A DNA stretch of 64,000 nt from Proales similis (taxonomy: Eukaryota; Rotifera; Eurotatoria; Ploima; Proalidae). The notes under the pieces were generated by a model, which saw only the letters and a program-made list of their open reading frames with translations, was not told the origin of the DNA and did not search any database. The first letter of the stretch is position 1; every line of letters begins with the position of its first letter. A program made the position numbers and the translations under genes. Below are positions 55,779 through 64,000 of this stretch, piece after piece. The stretch covers positions 124,001 to 188,000 of the forward strand of contig JAGVRJ010000004.1 of NCBI GenBank assembly GCA_019059635.1. The letters are read 5' to 3'.

Positions 55779-56991
55779 TTGTGAAATTTAGGCTCTAACA
55801 CAAGCAGATTTCATTAAATTATTACAAATTCCGACCATTATCCGAGCCGCTCCGACCAAAGTCCTTTGCTCCTGTCTCTTATCACTTTGGTCTAAATTAC
55901 AATCACTTGACTCACCTGTATGCATTCCAGGTGGAACATTAGGTAATACCTATAAGGCTTCTGTTTTCATAATTCTCGTCTTAACAGGCCGATTTCAATG
56001 CCGTCTTAATCAACTTGGTACTTTTCTCTTAATTTAACATTCATTATGATCATGCCGAATCAAATCTCTTTTGAATATTTCTAAGCGCTAACTGGAATCG
56101 AACCTGATCCACCTGGCAGGTAGTTAAGCGACCGTACCCGCTAGAACAAGGCGCTAAAATATTTTATTGCCTTAAAATAAATAAAACCTATAACCTTTCA
56201 GAGCAAAACTAACTTAACAAAGAGCTAGAGGCTCTTTAGCCCGCACTCAGTTAGGCGTGGCTGTTGCTGAGGTATCGACGATTTCTAAGGGGCCTGCCGT
56301 ATCCTCTCAAGTATCTTGTTTCAATCAAATCGGACCAAAAATTGCGATTTTTATATTAAATTCAAAAAAAAACTATTTAATTATTCAAATCAATTTATAT
56401 TGGAGATTTTTTGTATAATTGAAATCTTGAAAATAGTTCTAAAAATTAAATTATGTCTGAAAGCAGACGTATGCGGTAAAATTTCAAATCTTGATGAAAG
56501 GTGTGTTTATAACTAGAAGACAAGCAGAACAAGAGCTGTTGAATTGCATACAAAGGCGGGCATTTAGCTTGGCGAGCAAATGAGCGTCAAACGGAAAAGA
56601 ATGGGGAGCTTTGTTTTAGTAGACAAGAATTTCAGAAAAGAAAAATCGAAAAAGAGAAAAGAGAACACAGTATTGTTTGAATTAGGCTTTGAAGGCGGCC
56701 GCATTTGCTCTTATCAAACCAAATTCGGCGAGCCGGTTTATCAGATTCGCAAATCAACAGGAGAATAGGGCAGTTAGAGCCAGAGCAGATAAAACGGTCT
56801 CGAAAATAGACAGACGAAATAATAGTGAAACGAAACAGAGAACGGCATTTACAATTCGATAACCTAGATAAACAATCGAAACATAATATAGAATGAGATT
56901 ATTCGATAGCGCATCGAAGCGGGTTAATTGAGGGGCGCCGCCAAGAAGCTTGTTGCAAGGCCGAGTTGCATCCATTAGATGGCCATAGCCT
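55779..56991. other. AT-rich island with SINE-like element
   Basis: 1.2 kb without a firm gene. It holds the tRNA-like element at 56083-56155, a short GC-richer segment at 56220-56310 of unknown nature, AT-rich DNA at 56340-56470, and the end of the HMG-box gene's 3'UTR. A 62-codon Lys-rich ORF at 56580-56768 lacks support. Confidence 0.5.
56083..56155 (-). repeat. tRNA-derived SINE head (degenerate tRNA)
   Basis: On the minus strand this 73-nt segment opens AGCGCCTTG and ends TTAGCGCT, giving a five-pair acceptor stem. It has a box A-like TGTTCTAGCGGGT and a perfect box B, GGTTCGATTCC, at tRNA spacing. The D stem and part of the T stem do not pair, so it is not a working tRNA. A tRNA-like head followed by unrelated sequence (running down to about 55900) is the usual SINE layout. 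Confidence 0.6.
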
Positions 56992-58995
56992 TTAGCTCGC
57001 CTGATTGACAGTCATCTGCAAGTTAGACTCGTTTATGAACAGATTCGCCTGCGGATGAGCGGTCATTGAAGGCGCTTGATGGTGCTGCTGCTGCTGCTGC
57101 TGTTGTCCATGCGACATGTCAACAAACTGTTGATGTTGATGCGACTGCTGCTGTGTTTGAATATCCATGATTGGATAGTCCTGTCTGACTTCTTGCGAGC
57201 CGTACAAAGACACAAATTGGCTTGAGTCGCCAATCAACTGATACTGTGCACCGCTATGCGCACCGTAATCTATTTGGTTGGTGCCTTGGTATGAACCAAC
57301 TTGCGGCGCTACCGAAGGCATTGCATTTATGAAGAATACTTGATGCTGCTGCTGTTGCTGCGGCTGATGATGTTGCTGTTGATTTTGATCTATAGACGGG
57401 TGCTGGCTGCTGCCTTGAATGTAGATTATAGGCTGCTGCTGCTGGGTAGCCCCACAATTATGAACCAGCTGCTTGAACGAGTTTAACTGTTCGGTAAGCA
57501 TTCGATTGGCGGTGACCAGGTCGTTGTAGCGAGCCTGTCGTTCATTCGACTCGTGTTTGAGTCTATTCAGCATTTGGTGCCGCTTCTTGTTCTCCGTCTT
57601 CAACTGCTGCTGTCTGATTCTCATGTGCTTTAGATGACTGCCAGCAACCAGCGAGCGCTCCAGTAGCTGGTGTTCGAAATTTTGCAAATTAAAAACGTCC
57701 AGCGAATTCTCCACGCTGGCCGGGTCGATCTCGCAGACCGCGGCGCCGTTCGACGCAGACGAGGGCGACGAGCAGGCCGAGATGGGCGACTGCATTATAC
57801 ACGGCACACTGTCCTCGTGCGGCATGCTAGTGTTGCCCACTTCGATGTGATTGGCCGCGTTGGTCTCGCGGTAAACCTTCAGCTCGTTCTTGTATCTTTC
57901 TTTGTCCTGCAGCGCTTTCTGAATGAACTTGTTCTTTGTCTCCTGGTCGAGATCTTTCGACCATTCTCGACCTACGGTCTTGACTATATCACCGAATTTA
58001 AGAGAGGCGTCTTGACTTCGCAGCTCAGACTGTCTCATCTTGAAGTAGTGCTGGTAGCCAGTGAGCGGAGGTTTGGGCGCGTTCGGGTCGTTTTGATGAG
58101 GCGGTTGATGTTGCACTGTTGACGAAGTTAATGAGCTTCTTGAAATCGCGTTGCTATCTAGACCACAGTGGTTACCACCACCGTTGCTGTTGTTGCTATT
58201 GTTGTTGCTGCTGCTGCTAGCAATTGAACTGCCGCCAGCAGCAACGCCCACATTGCATTGATTTATCAGATTTGCAATTGTGTTTGCGGTCGAGTTAGAC
58301 GAGTGCGAGCCACGGCCGGATGAAGATCGCCGCTTGTTGCTTTGCTTGCGCCACTCGAAAGAGCCACCGCTGCCACTGCCGCCGCCGCCGCCGCCAGGCG
58401 AAGAGGTCGAGCCGCAGGAAGACGAGGCCACACTCGACGATGAGGCCATGCTCGACTGGCTTGGTGGCGGCATCGACGGTGGAGGCATCATTGCCTTGTT
58501 TTGATCTTCGTTTTGAATAGTTGGCTGGATGCTGATGAACTGCGGGCCGAGAGACTGGGCGCCCAAGTTCAAATTGTACCACAGATCTTGGCCTCCGTGT
58601 GCGCCCGAATCGTGGCCGCTCGGTCCGTTTAGAAGAATGATCGGTCCTCCGCCGCCCATCATGTTGGCGTGATGCACCATATCGGCGTCGTGTGATTCCT
58701 GTGCTGCGGAGCAGTCGTTCAAAAAGTCAAACTCGTTGTTCATCAGGTTTGCTAGGCCAGCTCCGTTCTCGTTTGCCGACATGCTCATCAGAGCTGACGA
58801 AGAGAGCGTCGGGTTGTTGGAGTTTGACATTATAAACTGTTGATTGTATGCTATTGCAGACGCTTGCTGCTGTTGCTGCTGATGCTGTTGCGAAGCAAAG
58901 TATTGATGTGGTTGCCCATAATTGGCGCTGGCTATCAGATGCTGTGATGGGTGCTGATGAGCATGATGCTGCTGGGACATGGCCTGTGGTTGCAT
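56992..58995 (-). CDS. HMG-box protein with coiled coil and poly-Q, HMG20-like
   Basis: Nuclear DNA-binding protein of 667 residues in a single exon. One HMG box (about residues 305-380) runs from DPNAPKPPLTGYQHYFK through KFGDIVKTVGREWSK to DKERYKNELKVYRE. The NAPKxPLTGY opening and KERYKxELxxYxxT end match HMG20A/HMG20B, subunits of the LSD1-CoREST complex, better than TOX. A predicted coiled coil follows (LKHMRIRQQQLKTENKKRHQ ... RYNDLVTANRMLTEQLNSFK), also as in HMG20. Both flanks are long and Gln/Ser/Gly-rich, about twice the usual HMG20 length. The start is the first true ATG (58995). Divergent from IFT74. Confidence 0.7.
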   Translation of the reverse strand: MQPQAMSQQHHAHQHPSQHLIASANYGQPHQYFASQQHQQQQQQASAIAYNQQFIMSNSNNPTLSSSALMSMSANENGAGLANLMNNEFDFLNDCSAAQESHDADMVHHANMMGGGGPIILLNGPSGHDSGAHGGQDLWYNLNLGAQSLGPQFISIQPTIQNEDQNKAMMPPPSMPPPSQSSMASSSSVASSSCGSTSSPGGGGGGSGSGGSFEWRKQSNKRRSSSGRGSHSSNSTANTIANLINQCNVGVAAGGSSIASSSSNNNSNNSNGGGNHCGLDSNAISRSSLTSSTVQHQPPHQNDPNAPKPPLTGYQHYFKMRQSELRSQDASLKFGDIVKTVGREWSKDLDQETKNKFIQKALQDKERYKNELKVYRETNAANHIEVGNTSMPHEDSVPCIMQSPISACSSPSSASNGAAVCEIDPASVENSLDVFNLQNFEHQLLERSLVAGSHLKHMRIRQQQLKTENKKRHQMLNRLKHESNERQARYNDLVTANRMLTEQLNSFKQLVHNCGATQQQQPIIYIQGSSQHPSIDQNQQQHHQPQQQQQHQVFFINAMPSVAPQVGSYQGTNQIDYGAHSGAQYQLIGDSSQFVSLYGSQEVRQDYPIMDIQTQQQSHQHQQFVDMSHGQQQQQQQHHQAPSMTAHPQANLFINESNLQMTVNQAS

Positions 58996-59004
58996 AATTG
59001 CCAA

Positions 59005-61772
59005 CAGTTTAGTCCATTTAAATAATCTGAAGCCATTTTGATTGCATTAAGACTTAGCAGACGATCGATTGGAAGATAGCCCACGATAGCCATTGAACCC
59101 TCGAGTAGCGGTGGCGGCCGGCGCCAAGCGCTCATCCTGAGCTGCTCATGACATCCCGAGCGACTTGTGCACCGAATAAGAACACAAATTATGCTAGCAG
59201 GAAACCAGATCAGAACAGGCACGGAATCGGGCGACGATGTCGACTACGTCACGATCGTTCACACCCCCCTCTCTTCACTCGTTCGCTCACTTGCGAGCTC
59301 TCGTGCGCCCCCTCCTGCTCATCGACATCATCACGCCCTTCGTCATCGTCGCCGCCGCCGCCACCACCGCCGCCACCGCCACCGATCGACTCGAGCCGAC
59401 ACACATTATTATCGAGCCGCTCGCTCTCGTGCACTAGCGAGATGAGAAGCGCCGCGGCCCAATTCACAAGCCTCGAGCGCGCACAAACACTCTCTTCTCT
59501 CGCTTGCCTTTCTCGATCACTCACTCACTGCTCGCTCGCTTGTTTAGTTCGTTCGCTGCTCTTGCGCGCTGCGCTTGGCTTGAATCGAATGAATCTGCAC
59601 GAATTAGGCCGCCACCTCCTTATGTTGCTTATGATTATCAGTGCATATTTTCTCTACTTGGCTCAGAGCCTGATTCAAATGAGTTTGCCTACCTCGCTCG
59701 CAAGCCGAATAAAACACACTCGCATTTTCTCTCTCTCTCTCTCTGTTCTCTCGTTCTCCATATCGGCCTTATTCTATTTTTTGCTTGCATATTTAACATA
59801 ATTTATTTCTGTGCGCTTGTGTTTTGTTTGAAAATAAATTCTAGTTTTGTAATTTTCTATGATTTTTTAATTAAAGAAAGCGACTTAATGAGCATAGATT
59901 GAATGCATTCCATATAGGGCGTCAATAAAATGAGAGAGAGAGAGAGAGGGGGTGGGGGCTGGCGTATGAGACTGCTCCCTCCCTCTCTCGAACTGCATCT
60001 CAATTCGATCCGATGCTTGCATTTCATTTACGGTCGTTAGAAAATAAATACACGAAATCTGATTGGCGATCGGTTGCTTGATGGCTTATACTCTTAAGCA
60101 AGTTCGGCCCACATGATTAATCTACACGCATAATTGCTTTATTTCTTAGCTCTTTCTAATCTCTCAATTTACATCGCACAGTTCGCATAAATCATGCAAA
60201 TAGGACGCCAAATAAAGCGGGGCCAATATCAACAACAACAACAAAAACGAAACGAAATAACAACAAAAACAACAATAACTACCAATAACAACAAGCGAAT
60301 TGAAATCGCGCCCACAGAAAGAAACGACGCTTTATTGGTCTCATTTGCGGACATGGGCGCATGTTTACAACTTTGCAAGCGTGTTATGATTGCTTGCATG
60401 TCAGAGGAGGCGCAGTCCTGCCTCGTCCGCCCCTAAAGTAAATCGTAGAAACACTGCGTATGAATACTACGAGACGTAAGAAAGTAGACGAGACCAGAAA
60501 GTAATCGAGCAGGCAAAAAAGAAACAAATAAATGTGAGATGCGTAATTAAAGAGGCAGCAATCAGTTAACTTTTGCATGACCTCAGAGCTAATGGAAATC
60601 AAAGTCGATCGTCTCAAAATCGATAGTTTATCAACAATTAAGAACAATTATTATAAAAGCATAATTCACCACTTGGCCTACTCATTCTAATCTCATTTAG
60701 CCCTGTAATGCCATCCAGTCGTCTCTGGTTTAATGCTTTGAGTGTAATTAATCTACATAAAACACACACGCGTGCATCGAGTGCCCAATTCTTGCCTTCT
60801 CCTTTCAAATTCGAGTACGCGTTTCGATTGTGGTTCCTTGTTAATTGCGCACGACTTTGACTCACTGACGGACCGACCAACTGACTGACTGGCTGGCTGG
60901 CGCTCAATGAGCAGCAGTTATATGATTGTGAGACAGGAAACTTGGCCAATCGCCATCAGCACGAGTCTGTTGTTGTTTGACGAGTACATGGAGGCAAACA
61001 CTTTTTCTCTTGCTTTACTTCCCGTCAATTGTGCTTGTTCGCGAGTAGGTCCACGCTAAGCTCGAGTTAATATTGCAAACGAGAATAGAAATAAACAGCA
61101 AATTAATAAAAGATGACGAGAAATAAACAGTCGTTTTGGAGACAGAATCTGCTCAAGCTTGCCAGAACAGAATTCATCTATCTACAAACAGGCCGCTTTA
61201 AAAGATTGTGAGCGTCCATGCGAGCACTCGCCATTCTATGTGTGGATTCGTATGCAAATCGCGATGCTGCAAACCAACAACCATTCGCCGATTCTTTTGT
61301 TGATTAATCAATGAACCGGCAAATATTCCGAAATAAAGAAACGAAGAATGAGAAAATAAACGAGAAAAACAACTTCTCAAGCGGCTGATCGAGTACGCTC
61401 TTGTGATCTTAATTATTAAATGTCTGCCTGAATCGCTGATAAAATGAAGAAACGAAATTTACTTTTCCGTTCGATTGCGAAATAAATTAGAAATTTGAGT
61501 GCGCTGTCAGAAAGCTTTGCCAATTTATTGAATTGCTTTCTGTCCAAACGCGCGCGAGCGCATGCATTCTCGTTTATTTGGAAACAACAATATTGGCCAC
61601 CACCTTAAAAACTTGATCAATTTTGATGGGGAAAAGTTAGTTTTGTTCCAGAGAGTTTCCATGGCAACCAATACTGTCGAATAGGAGAGGAATTTCCCCG
61701 CTCGACTTTAAACGTACAAACAGCAGTCGAGAAAATAATTTAAAGAGAAAAAAAAAAACTGTGAGTCATCAA
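59005..61772. promoter_or_regulatory. 2.8-kb divergent spacer, HMG-box gene / IFT74
   Basis: No supportable gene. It contains a CCG/CCA-rich trinucleotide stretch (about 59348-59390), CT and GA tracts (59726-59741, 59932-59949), a CAA/AAC-rich block (60228-60290) and AT-rich DNA. The IFT74 X-box lies at 61655-61668. ORFs here are products of the repeats. Confidence 0.55.
61655..61668. promoter_or_regulatory. X-box (RFX binding site) upstream of IFT74
   Basis: GTTTCCATGGCAAC fits the RFX X-box (GTYNCC-AT-RGNAAC) and is near-palindromic. It lies 104 bp before the IFT74 ATG, in the window where X-boxes of intraflagellar transport genes normally sit. Confidence 0.85.
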
Positions 61773-63930
61773 ATGGCAGGACGTCCACCAGGCACAGCTT
61801 CTCGTCTCACCACCGGCATGGTAAATGCGGCGAAATTGCTTTTAATGACAATCAGATTTACACGAAGCTGAAAAGGGCCGACCTACCACCAGAGGAGCAA
61901 ACATACCGACTGCACCCAACGCGGCGTTCAATTCGTCTCGAACCGAAGATCGGCCAATGACTCGCGGTGGTCTGGGTGGCTTCCAAGCGCCCAAGACTGG
62001 CTTCGTGCGAACCGTTCAAGACAAGAGCTACTACGTCGGCTTGATTCGGTCAAAGATCGCCGAAATAAACAACGAGATAATAAGGATGAAAAAAGAAGTC
62101 GAGAACATGAACAGCGACAATTCGAACTATGTTTCCTACGGCCGAAAGTAATTTGAGTCATAAAGCTGTCTCTTTTGTTGTCTGATAGTTGCCACTCAAA
62201 AGAGCTGAAGAGCTTAATCAGCAGCTCGAAGAGTCGAGGGGCGAGCTGGCCGACTACAACACGGTGATCGAGAGGCTCAACACCGCGTCGAGCATATCGG
62301 ATCTCAAGACAGACCTCAACAATTTGAGACTGCACAATGAGCAAGAAACAAAATCTCTCGACATCTTGTTCATCGAGAAAGGAAAGTAAGTTGCGGCCAG
62401 ATTGTAGCGGTCTCCATCGTTCTATTCGAGCTGATTCCGACTTGCCACAGAAAGGAGGACGTTGTAAAGAGACTAGAGAAAGAAATAAAAGAAGAAAAGC
62501 GACGACGTGAAGAGGTGCTCGGCAGAATGGTAAGCCTTAGACCCCGGCCTTCTCATTCAAGCTCTAGCTCACTGCTTTCTCAAGTCGGGTCAAATTCGTT
62601 CCAGATACGAAAAGGCCAAAATAGACAGCGAGCGTTTACAAGAAGAACTCGAGGCCGGCCAGGCCGAGATTGAATCGTACAAGAACAAAATGGAAGGAAT
62701 GAAAGGAGTAAATTTGAATTTCCTCTCCTCTCTTTGATTGTCCAACTCTAAAAGCTCTAATTGTTCAGAAAATCGGAATGTCGTCCAGCAAACTAGAAGC
62801 CCTAAATCTATACGAAAAGCTTCACGACGCTCAGCTGAAAAGACAGAGGCTGATTGAAGAGACTAAAAACGAATTGACACCGGCCGAAGAGCGCGAAAAG
62901 CTGCTGCAGCAGCTTAAAGAAAACAATCAGGAGATTGCTGTGATGGAGAAGCAGTAAATATATATTTGTTGATTTGGATTCACTTGGCGCTGAAAATTAA
63001 GCCGATTGGTGAAAGAATAAGCGAAGTGAAGGATTCAATTGAGTCGATGAAGAGCGAACTGGAAGAGCGTCTAAACGAGCGCGACTCACAGCCGGTTGAG
63101 ATCGACGACCACAAACGAAGTGAGAGAAATGATCTCATTCTCAATATTGAAAATTGGTCTTAAATTGCTTTCGTCCTATTTCAGAGGACATGATTGAGAA
63201 ATACCGAGAGCTGCGCAAGCGCGAACAGCAAATGGAAGAGTTTTTCAAGTCGTTCGAGGAAGACAAGCAAAAGTCAATTGAACAGCTGTTCAGTACGCGC
63301 AAAGCAATTGTAAATCTGCTCGAGAAAATAAGCAAAGCGGTCGAGCGTATCAACCGAGAAGGCGGCGGCTTGAGAAAGTCGAAAGGCTCCGATGTGAGCA
63401 TTGCGGACTTGAAAAAAGTTGAAGAGCTGGAGAAAAAGGTGCGCAATGAATACGATCGTCTAGTGGACCAAAAGAAAAAAATGGACGAAGAGCTCGTACT
63501 TTTCGCTGACCTTGAGGGTCTAAAGAAAAGGTCTGAGGCTCGCAAGCAGCAGTTGATTGTTGAGCGCCAGAATTTGGTCAGATTTCGCGAGAACATTAAA
63601 TTCGAGCTGCAAACCCTGCAATCTCAATACGAGGCTCTGCAGGCGCAAATATTTGAGAACGACACACACAACCAAGTGAGCAATTAGCTGAAACAAATTT
63701 AGAACATTGGTTTAGTTCGACACTAATTTGCACTTCTATTTCTCTAGCTGCACAATTTAGAGAAAAAATTGCAGGCCATTGAGCAGCAGAATTTCGGTCT
63801 GAAAGAGAAAATCGCCTCGTCGGCAAGCGAGAGCGACTACGAGGCCATTAAGAACAGTGTTCTTCGAATGGTCGACGAGCACAACCGCTGGCTTCAAAAA
63901 CAACTTCTCAAACCCTCTCACAAATATTAA
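61773..63930 (+). CDS. IFT74: IFT74, intraflagellar transport complex B subunit
   Basis: Coiled-coil core subunit of the IFT-B train, pairing with IFT81 to bind tubulin. The start MAGRPPGTASRLTTGM is spliced (gtaaatg...gaaaag) to GRPTTRGANIPTAPN, restoring the basic, Arg/Pro/Gly-rich N-terminus of the family. Then come DKSYYVGLIRSKIAEINNEI, LADYNTVIERLNTASS, NEQETKSLDILFIEKGK, LYEKLHDAQLKRQRLI, EEREKLLQQLKENNQEIAVM and KYRELRKREQQMEEFFKSFE. The end is SESDYEAIKNSVLRMVDEHN up to PSHKY. About eight exons with 50-75-nt introns. The stop at 63928-63930 is followed by AATAAA at 63994-63999. X-box upstream. Confidence 0.95.
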
Positions 63931-63993
63931 AACATTGCCTATCACGTGTAGAGTACAAATTTGATTCATGAACTCAACAAAAATTCAAGTATA

Positions 63994-63999
63994 AATAAA
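63994..63999 (+). terminator. poly(A) signal of IFT74
   Basis: AATAAA 64 nt beyond the IFT74 stop, at the window edge. Confidence 0.7.
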
Positions 64000-64000
64000 G

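Noticed and set aside
56083-56155. Functional tRNA gene
   Set aside because: Boxes A and B are present, but the D stem and part of the T and anticodon stems do not pair, so a degenerate tRNA-derived repeat is the better call.
56580-56768. 62-codon Lys-rich ORF in the AT-rich island
   Set aside because: Too short, no homology, and no poly(A) or splice evidence.
56992-58995. TOX-family assignment of the HMG-box protein
   Set aside because: The box opens NAPKxPLTGY and ends KERYKxELxxY, which is HMG20-like, and a coiled coil follows. TOX boxes have a different opening and no such coiled coil.
59148-59801. 217-codon ORF upstream of the HMG-box gene
   Set aside because: Pro/Ser/Leu-rich product of CCG and CT repeats; no start context or conserved segment.

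Overview
The window is nuclear DNA of a compact animal genome. Most introns are only about 48-75 nt with GT-AG borders, several genes have no intron, AATAAA signals lie just past the stops, and the genes are metazoan: Flightless-I, a Munc13-4-type exocytosis factor, a PDZ-LIM muscle protein of the Zasp/Enigma type, HAPSTR1, polycystin-1, Chibby and IFT74. Ciliary and axonemal genes (CBY, IFT74, CFAP52, STPG2) show that the animal keeps cilia or flagellate sperm. I cannot fix the phylum from sequence alone. A small-genome bilaterian invertebrate fits.

Layout. 1-9.3 kb (-): a polycystin-1-like receptor cut by the window start. 9.8-11.25 kb (-): an LRR type I membrane protein. 11.6-12.1 kb (+): Chibby. 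12.2-13.2 kb (-): a secreted EGF/TSP1 protein. 13.7-16.8 kb (+): a ten-exon scaffold with three PDZ and three harmonin-homology domains. 18.4-20.4 kb (-): a CYP3-clan P450. 20.4-25.6 kb: a gene-poor, microsatellite-rich stretch. 25.6-30.9 kb (+): UNC13D-like. 31.2-32.4 kb (-): a cathepsin L-like protease. 32.8-34.8 kb (-): STPG2. 35.4-39.4 kb (+): intronless Flightless-I. 39.9-40.9 kb (+): HAPSTR1. 41.5-44.8 kb (-): two SLC35E3-type transporters. 45.2-46.0 kb (-): an unrecognised gene. 46.2-48.4 kb (-): CFAP52. 49.7-52.4 kb (+): PDZ-LIM. 52.9-54.6 kb (-): NDUFB3 and OLA1. 54.7-57 kb: an AT-rich island with an orphan ORF and a tRNA-like SINE head. 57.0-59.0 kb (-): a poly-Q HMG-box protein, probably HMG20-like. 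61.8-63.9 kb (+): IFT74, complete with its poly(A) signal at the window edge.

Functional threads. The clearest regulatory signal is an X-box (the RFX-factor site of ciliary genes) 67 bp before the Chibby ATG and another 104 bp before the IFT74 ATG, with a weaker half-conserved copy about 180 bp before CFAP52. This points to an RFX ciliary regulon. Transcription units are packed in divergent and convergent pairs. Co-oriented neighbours can be under 180 bp apart (OLA1-NDUFB3, CFAP52-unknown gene). The strongest protein novelty is the PDZ-PDZ-HHD-PDZ-HHD-HHD scaffold.
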